A DNA stretch of 64,000 nt from JACKHO01 sp041398745 (GCA_041398745.1 JAWKUB010000002.1:1-64000), one strand, 5' to 3'. Positions 16,190 through 25,755 are shown, counted from the first letter of the stretch. Numbers and translations are program-made. Notes: generated by a model not told the origin, from the letters alone.

Positions 16190-17227
16190 TCATAGTGGGA
16201 CAACTTGGGGCTTAAGAATGTCCCAAACTTCTGTTGGAAAGGTACCAGACAGGCGAGTCAGCATTCTGCGAAATGCCTGGAACCCTTCTGGGTGACCTCC
16301 AAGCAGATCATACGAATCCTCATATGTCAGCTTTGCCGGTCGAGACTTTGGAAAGATCAGACGAGTGAAATCACGGAATTGTTCTGCCGCATCCTTGATC
16401 CAAATCGCCCCCAGAACCATGAGATGGGGCGTAGTGATGTCAAATTCCACAATAGCAATCTGCGACTCAGTATGTTTACGCATGAGACGCTGGTGAACGA
16501 CGTCGTTGAGTTCCGGCATGCTCCCCACTTGATGATCCAGCGCCAACAATCGTTCTAACGCAGTCATGTCTCCGCTTTTCGCCTTCGCGAACAATTGCCA
16601 AGGAGATACCTGGTACTTCAATTGGCACTGGAACCACACTTGGAACAGGAATCGCACGGCGTCGACGAGGTTCCAATCAACCGTTGAAGCATCTAACTTG
16701 TACTCCGGCTCCGGCTCCATCAGGTCATTGCACAACGCGCGAATCATTTCCTTTGATTCAGTCAGAATTTCGTTTTCGTTCTCCAGCATGAACCCGGCAG
16801 CGAACTTCTGTGCTTTCGCAATTTGCTCCTCGTCTCTAACAGGCTTCTTGCAGCCCATTCTGCGATAAAACAATGCCGAGTCCCACAGGGCCCGCTCTTC
16901 ACCCTTCTGCAGTTCCCCGTCGCAGACTGCTACTTGTCCGGCCCCCTGGTAGATTGTTTTCCAGAAGTAATGCCGGGAGGTCCAGCAATGGCGCCAGTTC
17001 GGTAAGCGATCCACAGGCACAGTCATTCCTGCAAGAAGCGTCTTCGTCTTCGCCACATCTGCCAATGTCCGCAGCATCAACTTTGTCTGGAGGGCGAAAC
17101 AAATTGCCCCGCATGGAATCCGGCCTTCAACCTTCCGCCAAATCCAGTCCCGCACCCGGCCCCGCCTCAGTTTGAGCCCTTGTAAGAATTGCCGCGTTTT
17201 CTGCTTTACATTGTCAGATTTGCTCAC
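16190..17227 (-). CDS. Uncharacterised mobile-element protein
   Basis: About 345 residues from the GTG at 17225-17227, chosen because AGAGGAG lies eight bases upstream; longer starts (ATG at 17266, and another at 17407) are possible. The protein is Trp- and charge-rich, with no signal peptide or membrane helix. Notable stretches are WIWRKVEGRIPCGAICFA near the start and a C-terminal IVEFDITTPHLMVLGAIW. I do not recognise the family. It is the first gene of the run that continues into the replication initiator gene 27 bases later. Confidence 0.65.
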   Translation of the reverse strand: MSKSDNVKQKTRQFLQGLKLRRGRVRDWIWRKVEGRIPCGAICFALQTKLMLRTLADVAKTKTLLAGMTVPVDRLPNWRHCWTSRHYFWKTIYQGAGQVAVCDGELQKGEERALWDSALFYRRMGCKKPVRDEEQIAKAQKFAAGFMLENENEILTESKEMIRALCNDLMEPEPEYKLDASTVDWNLVDAVRFLFQVWFQCQLKYQVSPWQLFAKAKSGDMTALERLLALDHQVGSMPELNDVVHQRLMRKHTESQIAIVEFDITTPHLMVLGAIWIKDAAEQFRDFTRLIFPKSRPAKLTYEDSYDLLGGHPEGFQAFRRMLTRLSGTFPTEVWDILKPQVVPL

Positions 17228-17453
17228 CGTTGTCGCTCCTCTTGAGTATCGTGAAGAAAAACTCATGGGGAAGCACACGGCATGCCACGGAACGTGAGTC
17301 GCTGGCGGAGAGAGTCGACGAGCGAATGACGGGCGGACCGAGTGGCCGCCTGCGAGATGATTGGAAGTCTCTCCAGCGGCCTCCAGTCGGTCCGCCCTGA
17401 ATTTCAACCCACCAGCAACTCGCGGCTATTCGACGTGACCAAACCCATTGGCG

Positions 17454-17981
17454 TTAGAACTTCAGTTCAGCGCCTTCGGGGAGGACCATGACGGTCTTTG
17501 CGCCGTTGATCCGGAGTTCGACCATCATGGTTTTGACTTTGCCGAAGGCAGGGTCAGGGACGCGGAGTTGGGCTCCATTGGCAGAAATCATGTGCGTCTG
17601 TGCGTACAGGCGGCGAATTGTCTGGGTGACGTCAGCAACTTGTGTTCCGTAGCCATACTTGGCCGAGACGATTTCAATGCTCGCTGCCGACGTTCCTTCC
17701 AGCGTCCGTTCATGAACGGCCAATGCATTGGGCGCTACCAAGTTTCGAGACTTTTCGATGGTATTCGCGTAGCTGGCCTTGGCCTTCAAGAACGACGCCT
17801 CAGCCATTTTGAACGACCGCTCCGCATCGACATACTCGTTGCGGGCCTTGACAAGATCCTGGACCGATTGGGCGAATAGCGGACTGCCCATGAGTACAAG
17901 CAAGACGGTACAATTGGCGAGATACTTCACAGCAACACTCCTCGTTTTACTATTTCTCTTCATGGCGGCGGATGGCTTCAT
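17454..17981 (-). CDS. Small secreted protein with DUF3395-like C-terminus
   Basis: 175 residues (or 169 from the internal ATG at 17963). A basic start and hydrophobic stretch (CTVLLVLMGSPLFA) form a signal peptide. A helical middle rich in Ala/Lys/Glu may be coiled coil. The end contains IVSAKYGYGTQVADVTQTIRRL and VVELRINGAKTVMVL-like strands, resembling the DUF3395/DNAJC11 C-terminal domain found in many planctomycete secreted proteins. It overlaps the ankyrin gene by 32 bases on the same strand. Function unknown. Confidence 0.7.
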   Translation of the reverse strand: MKPSAAMKRNSKTRSVAVKYLANCTVLLVLMGSPLFAQSVQDLVKARNEYVDAERSFKMAEASFLKAKASYANTIEKSRNLVAPNALAVHERTLEGTSAASIEIVSAKYGYGTQVADVTQTIRRLYAQTHMISANGAQLRVPDPAFGKVKTMMVELRINGAKTVMVLPEGAELKF

Positions 17982-18936
17982 GCAGTGCAGTTCTTAGTTG
18001 GTGGTCGCAGTAGCGAATAATCAATTCCCCATTTGGCATGAAGCCACTGTAGTCAGCACCCTGTTCGATGAGAAGCTCAATAATCTCCTTGGCGTCTTCC
18101 GCGTGCCTCACGGGAGTGCTGATGATTTCATAAAAACAATTTCCAAGATCGCTGGAGATGTCCGGGTCGGCGTCGGGAAACTCTTCGAGCAGAACCTTAA
18201 CGACGGCAGCATTTCCACTTTTTACTGCGCCGAAGAGCACAGTTTGTCCGAATCCATCTTGTGCATTAATGTCGGTGCATCCGTGTTCTTTCAAATAACG
18301 CACCATTTTGCGGATTCGTTCTTCAGCCTTGGGGCGTTCCATGCTTCGCAGTTCCATTTGTATGCCGTACGAACTCCCAATGTAGTAGAGGGCGTTTCCT
18401 TTCGTGCCAATCGCGAATGATGGATCTCCGCCGTAGCTGACTAGCAGTTCCAGCATTTCGTGGTCAAGACGCGAGACAGCATAGTCAACCGGAGTCATGC
18501 TATAGATTCCTGTCGGCTCTCGATGATCGTCCCCTATGGAGAAGCCTTTCTTGACTCCCACGTAAGGCGCCGAATTAGGGTCACACTTGTTCTCCAGCAG
18601 GAATCTGGCCGCGTCCATGGAATGGTATATCGCAGCAGCCCTGAGCGCGCCTCCGATTGGCATTCTCTGATCACCTTCAACCCTGTAAAAGGTTCCAAAG
18701 TCCTCGCCGCGTTTCATCATCTCCCGCAGGATTTCTACCCGGTTCTCCCGTGCGGCCAATGAGGATGCGGTTGGCATTTCCTCGCATGGCATCCGAAGTA
18801 ACTCTGGTTTCTGATCCAGAAGTTTTCGAACCTCCCGACTTTTTCCGGAAATGATTGCCGACGCGAGCTGATCCTGCAAATCAGGTCCGTCAACCTGTCC
18901 CGAAAATAGAGCCAGAAGCAAACAGGCATTCGTCAT
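17950..18936 (-). CDS. Ankyrin-repeat protein, probably exported
   Basis: A 328-residue protein with a short hydrophobic leader (NACLLLALFSGQVDG) and about six ankyrin-like repeats, e.g. LRAAAIYHSMDAARFLLENKCDPN, TPVDYAVSRLDHEMLELLVSYG and TVLFGAVKSGNAAVVKVLLEE. Ankyrin repeats bind proteins. Its ATG overlaps the stop of the giant surface protein gene by four bases and its 3' end overlaps the small secreted protein gene, so the three are probably co-transcribed and may act together at the cell surface. Long insertions between repeats (a YIGSSYG region) depart from the canonical 33-residue spacing. Confidence 0.85.
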   Translation of the reverse strand: MTNACLLLALFSGQVDGPDLQDQLASAIISGKSREVRKLLDQKPELLRMPCEEMPTASSLAARENRVEILREMMKRGEDFGTFYRVEGDQRMPIGGALRAAAIYHSMDAARFLLENKCDPNSAPYVGVKKGFSIGDDHREPTGIYSMTPVDYAVSRLDHEMLELLVSYGGDPSFAIGTKGNALYYIGSSYGIQMELRSMERPKAEERIRKMVRYLKEHGCTDINAQDGFGQTVLFGAVKSGNAAVVKVLLEEFPDADPDISSDLGNCFYEIISTPVRHAEDAKEIIELLIEQGADYSGFMPNGELIIRYCDHQLRTALHEAIRRHEEK

Positions 18937-21900
18937 TGTCCCGCCTCATCCAACGCTGCACCGTAGAGTTCACCAACAGAGTCGGTCGTAATCGTCGGGA
19001 TGGGCATTTTCTCGTGCAGCTTCCTTAAGAAATCTTCGATTGCGTCCAACTGCTGGGATAGCGGCAGCATCTGTATGTCGGTTTGGAGATTCGACCATTC
19101 GGAGGCAAAACCGTCGTGAAAGTCCGTCGCCTTTACAACCGTTTGGTCCCTGACATTATTCAGCTCTTCTTCATATCGGTCCTGAGCAGCCTGTAAGCCG
19201 TTTATCTGGTTTTCGATTGCGGCGTTTGCCATTAATTTGGCAACTGTGGTGCCGCCCAAAAAAACAACGCCAGCAGGCGCGGTTGGACCAAACGCCGTCA
19301 TTGCACTACCGGCGAAGAGGAACAGGTCTGCTATGGCATTCACTTGAAGTTGCTCTGCATTCACTCTCGACAAAAAGTCGTTGATATGGCCATCGTAGAC
19401 ACGTTGCGCGTTCCTTTGTTGCGAATCAATGTGCGAAAGCATGTTGGTCAGCCACCTATTCAGGTAGTTTTGGACCTCAGTGTTAAGGCGTTGGGGACTA
19501 TAAGCCTGCCCGACAATGAGCTGGGTCGAGTCATTCACGCTGCCTGCTTGAGCAGATAGTGTTGCATCGAGTGTTTCATCTCCCGGTGGTAGGTCGGCAA
19601 TTGCCTGACGCAAACCTTCGGCGTCGGACACAATGACATTGATAAAGCCGGTGTCTACTGACTGCTGATTCTGGTTGTTAGTTCGTGAAACAGACGTCTC
19701 AAATCGAAGGAAGCTGTAGAGCGGCAGGTCGGCGAATAGCGAGTCGACGTCCTGGTTGACATGAATGGTCCCAATGGAGTCGTTATTCTGCGTCGCTTCT
19801 GTGATCAAGAAATTGTAGCTGTTCAACTGGAAAATCGACTGGCCGGTTCCACGGATTTCCACTTCAACCTGAGCGACACCGTCGCGATTCTCGTCGGTGA
19901 TTTGAAGGCTGAACACGCCTCCATTTTGCGCAAAGTACGCCGCCGCGTTTGGGATATCTTCTGTGACGACGAGACGAGCGACACCGTCCCCGATTTCCAG
20001 CTGAGCCCCCGGAACCGTTGAAGATGTATAATTCACGACAACGGTTTCGCCATCTGGCTCTTCAAATAACAGCGAGATGAGGACGTCGCCGACTTGAAGG
20101 TGTTTTGAAGTTTCGTATCGAATGACCTGTCTCGACGTGTCGAAATACCTTGGGGGTTCACCGACTCGGAGAGTGACTTCAGTTGAGGCAGGCGGCCCGC
20201 TGAACCCGTCGTCTGCGTAGACGGTGAAGACGTATTCGTGACCGACCGTCAGGTCGCCTTCCAAGGTGATTACGCCGGTGTCGCTGTCGATTTCGAAAGG
20301 AAGGGCTTCGTCGGACTGAATGTTATACGTAACATTTGCATAAAGAGATTCAGCATGTACCTGAAGTACCGTTTCGCCAGACGGCGTTGAGTAGTCCACC
20401 TTCTTGTAGTACTGCAGGCTGTCGAAAGCGGTGACACCAACATCGATTGTCACGTTGATGTAGTCAGTTGTGTGGTGGTTTCCAGACACGCCATATTCAG
20501 CATAATACTGGAATGCGACCTGCCCGAAGAATCCAGGTGCCGGCCGGAATCGAATTTTATTGCCCGAAGTCACCGAAACGGTTCCCTGTTCAGCCGGTGG
20601 GAGAAGCACGTTGACAATGCGTGGATTCCCCGACAGGTTGTCGTTTGCCAAAACATCAAACGTGTGTGCTGGCGCGGTTCCGCTCCCGAGGTAGGCAACA
20701 ATTTCGTACTGGTCGTCCTGGCCCGCTTGTCCCATTTCACCAGCTGTCGTAATGGTTACCGTGGCGTCATCAAAATCGCCATACGCATCCCGCACAATCA
20801 CATGGAAGTTGTATGTCACGCCAGGCGGCAGAATTGTGTCGAAGTTGGCGGTATTCTGACGCGTGTCGATGGTGATGTAACCTGTGTTGTCGATGATCCA
20901 CGGGCCGGAGTCTCCCAGTATCTTGAATTCAAGCTCGCTGTCAGGGCCATCGTCTTCGACAACAAGTGTTACCAATCCACCACCGTTGGGATAATTCCAT
21001 AAATGGTTAATTGGTCCAATGTCATAGGCAGTCTTCGACGCATCAAAGGTAATTGGATTACCACCACCACCGGCGACATACGACGTGAACTGCGGCGGAT
21101 CGTTGTGGATAAGGGAAATCTGCACTAGCGTCTCATCATATCCACCGTTGGGGTCATTTCCGTCTTCTGCGACGACTTTGAATTCGTAGTAGTCCCCTTC
21201 AAATGATTCGCCGGGCTTGGCCGTGATAAAGCCGAGGGACGAGACAAGTACTTCGAATTTGGCATGGTCATTCGCGTGAGCGGGATCGTCGCTAGGCCAA
21301 ATTGAATAGATGATATTGTCCTTCTCGGCTTCAACTGGGTCGTCAGGATCAATTGCATGAACCTCTAGTACGGCAACCGACTGGAATGTGTATGGGTGCT
21401 CGTCAAAAACGGGCGGCAAATCAACCTGATTTGCCGTCACATTGATGGTGACAGTCGCGCTTCCCACGCCACCTGCAGGATCGTTGCCGTCCTGGGCAAA
21501 GACCGTAAAGGTGTATGCACCGACTACGGCCGTGACACCGGTCTTCAGGCTGATTTGTCCTGTTGACGCATCGATTTCGAAGTCAGCGGCGTCGGGATCT
21601 TGCGGGTCCAGTGAGTAGTCAACGTCATTGGGGTCGACTGTGTCGTCAGGGTCGGTGGCGTTCACCGTGCCAACTGCGCCGGTGGCACCTTCGACCAAAT
21701 CAAATGTGTATGCCGATTGCCCGAATGCGGGTGGAAGGTTCTGGTCGGACTCGACGTAGACGACCACGTTCGCGGTATCACTGAGATTCGATGGATCGGT
21801 AACCTTGAGGTCGAAGGTGTATGTGCCAACTGCCGGAGCATTGTTCGTATCGAATTTGAGCACGCTGTCTTGCAGCAAGAAACCTACCGGCAGGCTGATG

Positions 21901-23933
21901 ACCGGTTCAATGGTCAGTTCGGTCTGCGCATTGTCCGGGTCAGTCACGGTAAACGTGTAAATGTCGTCAGTTGCTAATGAATAGACATTGAACGTGTACG
22001 CATCTGGCTCGACAGGTGAAACGAAGTCTGGCGGCTGAGGAGATTCTGTGTTGGATTCCGTGTGAGTAACAGTGACCGTGTACGTTTCGGTCCAGGTTTC
22101 TGTCCAAGAGTCGGTGATGTGGTCGTAGTCCCAAAGCGTTTCCGTAATTGTCTCGGTGATCGTCTCAGTCACCTCAACCAGGACGGAGTCGGTGGTCGTG
22201 GTTTCATACGTTTCGGTGTGAGTTTGCTCGTTAGTCTGTGTCTCCGTGTAAGTGACGGTTTCCTGCGTGGTCGTGTTCGCCGTCCCGGTGTTCGAGTCCA
22301 GAGAGGAAGTGGTCTCCGTCGCCGTCTGCGTTGTTTCGTAGGTCCAGGTGTCCGTCCAATTGGAAGTTTCCGTAATGGTCACCGTATTGCCGCCAATTAC
22401 GGTGACGTCCGTCACCGTAATTGTATTAGTCTGGACCGACTGCGTCTGATTCAACACCTCCTGAGTTGTCGTGTCGTTGTACGTGGCGGTCTCGTAGGAT
22501 TCGCCCGTGTCGGTCACGGTAATAGTGTTGGTTTGAGAGTTGGTGACCGTATTCGTTTCGGTCATGGTGACCGTATCGGTTCCGGGCAGCGTGTGCGTAC
22601 TGCTGGAGCTGCTGGTTCCGGTCACATCAATGGTGTAGGCCGTTGTCGTGACCGTCGAGTAGCTCACGCCGACGTTGGTCACTTCATACGTATACGTTTC
22701 CGACGACACAACAGTGTCCGTCAACGTTTCCGTGACGGTCTCCGCGACAACGGTTGTGACAGTATTCGGAGACGTCGACGTGTTGGAACTGCTCGACGTG
22801 TTGGAACTGCTCGACGTGTTGGAACTGCTTGACGTGTTGGAACTGCTTGACGTGTTGGAACTGCTTGACGTGTTGGAACTGCTCGACGTGTTGGAACTGC
22901 TCGACGTGTTGGAACTGCTCGACGTGTTGGTACTGCTCGACGTGTTGGTACTGCTCGACGTGTTGGTACTGCTCGACGTGTTGCTGCCGGCCTCCGTCGT
23001 TGACGTCACTTCGTACGTCATTGTCTGGGTATAAGTGGGATTCTCAGTGACTTGAAAAGTGCCGTTCTCGGTCGCAAGGTATGTGTACGTCTCCGCACTG
23101 ATAAATGTAGAGTTGGTGGTGACAACGCCCGTAACATTCCCCGACTCGGTCACGGTCTCGGTAATTTCGTTTGCCGTCTCAGTGTGCGTGGAAGTTTCCT
23201 CGGACGTATTGGTCTCCAACTCTGTCTCTGTGTGCATTGACTGTGTTGTGACTGTGCCCGTTGTTGAGGTGATGACGGTGTTCACCGTCTCCGTAACCGA
23301 GTCGTATCCGGTCACCGTAATATACTGTTCTTCCGTGTGGGTATTCGTGCTTGCTGACCCGCCGTCTATTCCAGTATGCGTCTCTGACGAACTGGCGGAA
23401 GAAGATTCGGTCTGTGTCACTGTCTCAGTAACGGTTCCTACACCCGTCACACTCCCCTGTGTTTCAGTTGTCGCTGTCCCGGTTTGAACGGAATCGGTTG
23501 TGACAGTATCGACCACTGTTTCCGTAACGGTCTCTGTCGCGTCCGTAACGGTATCGTACTCAATGTACTCATTTCGGGTTTGCGTGAAGCTCTCCGTGTA
23601 AGTCTCGGTGTACGAGTATGGCTCGTACGTATCGCTGGTGAGGGTCTCAGTGTGAGTTTCTGTGACCGTAATGGTTTCGGTGACAGTACTGACGCCCTGT
23701 CCAGCAGCAAAGCTCGCGCTCCCAAAGAAGATTTCCTCCTGAACCGGAGCGAACTCGACAGGCGGGTGTTCTTCATCAACACCAGACAACAAAATCCTGG
23801 CCTCGAATGATTCGCCCGTCGTGCGGGTATGGGGCTGCTTTCGACGGCGCGGCATGCGGTACAAAGCATGCCCGTGCTCGAACCAAGTTGAAATAAGCCG
23901 CTGAACCCAGTTTACCCAAGAACGCTTAAGCAC
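18933..23933 (-). CDS. Giant Thr-rich/cadherin-type secreted surface protein with LEPRxLLS-type motif
   Basis: About 1666 residues from the GTG at 23931-23933 (GAGGGG upstream; a GTG at 23978 would add 15). A basic N-terminus carries SFEARILLSG, a LEPRxLLS-type motif found at the start of giant planctomycete exported proteins. A ~560-residue region follows, built of Thr/Glu/Val repeats (TVTETVT, TETHTET) with an internal block of SSSNT repeats. Then come several cadherin/Ig-like modules with PVFDEHPYTF, DPDD and GSATVTI patterns, suggesting calcium-binding beta-sandwich repeats. The last ~200 residues are helical. Likely an adhesive or cell-envelope protein. It heads a three-gene run with the ankyrin and small secreted protein genes. 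Confidence 0.88.
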   Translation of the reverse strand: MLKRSWVNWVQRLISTWFEHGHALYRMPRRRKQPHTRTTGESFEARILLSGVDEEHPPVEFAPVQEEIFFGSASFAAGQGVSTVTETITVTETHTETLTSDTYEPYSYTETYTESFTQTRNEYIEYDTVTDATETVTETVVDTVTTDSVQTGTATTETQGSVTGVGTVTETVTQTESSSASSSETHTGIDGGSASTNTHTEEQYITVTGYDSVTETVNTVITSTTGTVTTQSMHTETELETNTSEETSTHTETANEITETVTESGNVTGVVTTNSTFISAETYTYLATENGTFQVTENPTYTQTMTYEVTSTTEAGSNTSSSTNTSSSTNTSSSTNTSSSSNTSSSSNTSSSSNTSSSSNTSSSSNTSSSSNTSSSSNTSSSSNTSTSPNTVTTVVAETVTETLTDTVVSSETYTYEVTNVGVSYSTVTTTAYTIDVTGTSSSSSTHTLPGTDTVTMTETNTVTNSQTNTITVTDTGESYETATYNDTTTQEVLNQTQSVQTNTITVTDVTVIGGNTVTITETSNWTDTWTYETTQTATETTSSLDSNTGTANTTTQETVTYTETQTNEQTHTETYETTTTDSVLVEVTETITETITETLWDYDHITDSWTETWTETYTVTVTHTESNTESPQPPDFVSPVEPDAYTFNVYSLATDDIYTFTVTDPDNAQTELTIEPVISLPVGFLLQDSVLKFDTNNAPAVGTYTFDLKVTDPSNLSDTANVVVYVESDQNLPPAFGQSAYTFDLVEGATGAVGTVNATDPDDTVDPNDVDYSLDPQDPDAADFEIDASTGQISLKTGVTAVVGAYTFTVFAQDGNDPAGGVGSATVTINVTANQVDLPPVFDEHPYTFQSVAVLEVHAIDPDDPVEAEKDNIIYSIWPSDDPAHANDHAKFEVLVSSLGFITAKPGESFEGDYYEFKVVAEDGNDPNGGYDETLVQISLIHNDPPQFTSYVAGGGGNPITFDASKTAYDIGPINHLWNYPNGGGLVTLVVEDDGPDSELEFKILGDSGPWIIDNTGYITIDTRQNTANFDTILPPGVTYNFHVIVRDAYGDFDDATVTITTAGEMGQAGQDDQYEIVAYLGSGTAPAHTFDVLANDNLSGNPRIVNVLLPPAEQGTVSVTSGNKIRFRPAPGFFGQVAFQYYAEYGVSGNHHTTDYINVTIDVGVTAFDSLQYYKKVDYSTPSGETVLQVHAESLYANVTYNIQSDEALPFEIDSDTGVITLEGDLTVGHEYVFTVYADDGFSGPPASTEVTLRVGEPPRYFDTSRQVIRYETSKHLQVGDVLISLLFEEPDGETVVVNYTSSTVPGAQLEIGDGVARLVVTEDIPNAAAYFAQNGGVFSLQITDENRDGVAQVEVEIRGTGQSIFQLNSYNFLITEATQNNDSIGTIHVNQDVDSLFADLPLYSFLRFETSVSRTNNQNQQSVDTGFINVIVSDAEGLRQAIADLPPGDETLDATLSAQAGSVNDSTQLIVGQAYSPQRLNTEVQNYLNRWLTNMLSHIDSQQRNAQRVYDGHINDFLSRVNAEQLQVNAIADLFLFAGSAMTAFGPTAPAGVVFLGGTTVAKLMANAAIENQINGLQAAQDRYEEELNNVRDQTVVKATDFHDGFASEWSNLQTDIQMLPLSQQLDAIEDFLRKLHEKMPIPTITTDSVGELYGAALDEAGQ
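22777..22983. repeat. 18-bp tandem repeat inside the giant surface protein gene
   Basis: Eleven 18-bp units starting at 22777 and repeating every 18 bases to 22974, plus a partial unit. Plus-strand unit: GACGTGTTGGAACTGCTC, with sub-variants (CTT for CTC; TACTG for AACTG). It encodes a six-residue Ser/Asn/Thr repeat. Sub-variants occur in blocks, suggesting expansion by slippage or unequal exchange; copy number is likely to vary between strains. Confidence 0.95.
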
Positions 23934-24077
23934 CGCACAACCCCTCAATGCGTACTGAATGGAATGACCGCTATCCACCTACTTCATTGATTTTTAGTCT
24001 ACGAGTTGCAATGCTCTGGGTCAAGTTCACATCAATCAACGCTTGTCTTAACTTGTCTTAAGCTGGGGAGAAGTCGG

Positions 24078-25160
24078 GTGACATTGGGCATTACGATTTG
24101 TGCAACGAAGAATTACACGTACGCAATGGGCGATCAGGCACGGCGAGTCATCGCCAACCTGCGTGGGGTAGCGCCAGGGCATATTATTCTGTCGGGGGAT
24201 GACAGCCCCGAGTTGGCCCGGATTGTCGACTTGTACAAGCGCATCGTACCTGAAGGCTGGGGAATTCACCTCATAAAGAATCAGGGGCTGAACGATGACC
24301 ACGGCCAGCATTACAAACGGTCAGCGCAGCTGTTGATTGCGGCGTTACGATCAGAAGCATTTTCCTGCGCTCGTAAGCTGAATTGTGATATGTGCTGGAG
24401 TCTCGATAGCGACGTGCTGCCGCCCGCTAATGCGCTACGTTGTATGCGAACCATGCTCGACTTCGATGACGGCTACTACAGTATTTCAACGTGCCCGTAC
24501 CCGAATCAGTTATTCCTGGGAGGACGCGGAACGCCGCAGAATCCAATTTGTGAAGATTTCCTGCCGAGCGAGAGGAAGCTCCCAGACGAACTGAAGGAAC
24601 GTTGGGAGAAGCATGAGAAGGAATTCGCAGAGGCCAAAGGGGAAGCGCAGGCAGCCTTAATGGAGGAGCGAAAGAAGCTCCAGGAAGAAATCCGGAAACA
24701 TCCGCCGGATGGAACGATTTGGCAGGTGATTGCAAAGCATGGTTGGCGACGTCGCGGCTGGTTGGACCATGCGTATCCTGCGATAGGGAAGGGTGCCGTG
24801 CTACCCTCGGATTGGTGCGGTTTTGGATGCACATTGCTCAACCGCCAGGCTCTCGACTTGGCGTACTTCGATGGCTACGACGGCAAAGGTACGGAGGACA
24901 TGTTCATTGTGTGGAAGCGCTGGCATCCTGCGGGGCTGCGACTCAATGTCATTACGCACTGCCCTTGCGATCATGTCATATGGGAAAAGAAGAAGGGTGG
25001 CGAAGAAGGCAAGTACACTCTTCTGGAGACGTACCACGAAGGTGACGGCGAATACGCCGGGCATTTGCGAATCCGACCCAAACAAGTATCAAGCAACGGG
25101 GGATTCCTGAGCCCGGTTGCCGAGGAAACTGCCACGAACGATGAAGAGAAACAGTCCTGA
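24078..25160 (+). CDS. Glycosyltransferase-like protein (GT-A fold)
   Basis: About 360 residues from the GTG at 24078 (GGGGAG upstream); an ATG at 24006 would add 24. It opens with a beta strand LGITICATKNYTYAMGDQ, has a DxD-type SLDSDVLPP around residue 110, a Lys/Glu-rich coiled-coil insert, and a WCGFGCTLLNRQALDL...KGTEDMF segment typical of the acceptor side of GT-A glycosyltransferases. The donor and acceptor are unknown. It is transcribed away from the giant surface protein, 72-145 bases from its start, so it might glycosylate that Thr/Ser-rich protein (inference from proximity only). Confidence 0.7.
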   Translation: MTLGITICATKNYTYAMGDQARRVIANLRGVAPGHIILSGDDSPELARIVDLYKRIVPEGWGIHLIKNQGLNDDHGQHYKRSAQLLIAALRSEAFSCARKLNCDMCWSLDSDVLPPANALRCMRTMLDFDDGYYSISTCPYPNQLFLGGRGTPQNPICEDFLPSERKLPDELKERWEKHEKEFAEAKGEAQAALMEERKKLQEEIRKHPPDGTIWQVIAKHGWRRRGWLDHAYPAIGKGAVLPSDWCGFGCTLLNRQALDLAYFDGYDGKGTEDMFIVWKRWHPAGLRLNVITHCPCDHVIWEKKKGGEEGKYTLLETYHEGDGEYAGHLRIRPKQVSSNGGFLSPVAEETATNDEEKQS

Positions 25161-25317
25161 TACAGAATTTGGTACAGAACCTCTCCCAAATCGAACCAAA
25201 TCCGGCTAAACTGGCGAAGTCCGAACGTCCTGAAGAGTTTGACGGGATGTCGTAACCCTAGATTCAGTAAACTCTTTAGTCCTTGTTCTTCGAGTAATCT
25301 CGAAAGACGTGAGCTGC

Positions 25318-25359
25318 CTGGGGGTCAAGAGGTCGCAGGTTCAAATCCTGTCGTCCCGA
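25318..25359 (+). other. 3' half of tRNA-Pro(GGG): attachment-site core
   Basis: Reads as anticodon loop CTGGGGG (anticodon GGG), 3' anticodon stem TCAAG, variable AGGTC, a T arm (GCAGG, loop TTCAAAT, CCTGT) and a 3' acceptor strand CGTCCCG plus discriminator A. The preceding bases do not pair to make a 5' half, so this is a tRNA fragment, the usual scar where an element integrated into a tRNA gene. The tRNA orientation implies that the element lies to the left. A truncated integrase starts 145 bases to the right. Confidence 0.75.
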
Positions 25360-25503
25360 TTAGACTTACGGCGATTTCGATTGCCGTTGTCACAACTTTG
25401 TCACAGAATAACGCCTGACCGGCTGCCACCGGTCGGGGGTTTTCATCAAATCTTTCGGCCCAGCAAGATGTTTGCATTGGGTTCTAATCCGAGAGGTTTG
25501 ATT

Positions 25504-25755
25504 ATGTCACGTGGCAATCCGCAGCCGTGGTTCCGGCCATCCCGCAACACTTGGTACGTCACAATCGATGGCGTCCAGAAGAATCTTCAAACGGCAGACA
25601 AGGCTGAGGCGGTCCGTCGCTGGCACCAACTGCTTGGGCAGTCGGACGCTAGGTTGGCATCCGCCGACGCCTCTGTAGCGGCTTTGCTCGCTGCCTTTGC
25701 TGATTGGTCGGAGAAGCACAATAGCCCGTCAACATACGAATGGTATCGACGATAT
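25504..25755 (+). pseudogene. Truncated tyrosine-type site-specific integrase (N-terminal part)
   Basis: An ATG at 25504 opens about 83 residues resembling the N-terminal arm and SAM-like core-binding domain of planctomycete integrases: RGNPQPWFRPSRNTWYVTID, then a charged helix and AALLAAFADWSEKHNSPSTYEWYRRY. At about 25755 this stops and a piece of IS21 istA in the opposite orientation begins, so the catalytic domain is missing. It lies 145 bases after the tRNA-Pro core, the usual place for an integrase. Confidence 0.8.

Noticed and set aside
22777..22983. Tandem repeat as a CRISPR array
   Set aside because: Units are contiguous with no unique spacers and lie inside a coding frame.
22675..23034. 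Plus-strand repeat frame (LLDVLEL) across the tandem repeat
   Set aside because: It is the complement of the Ser/Asn/Thr repeat coding sequence of the giant protein and has no independent support.
25242..25359. CGGGATG at 25242 could pair with the 3' acceptor strand to make a full tRNA
   Set aside because: The intervening ~70 bases do not form D or anticodon stems, so only the 3' half is reported.
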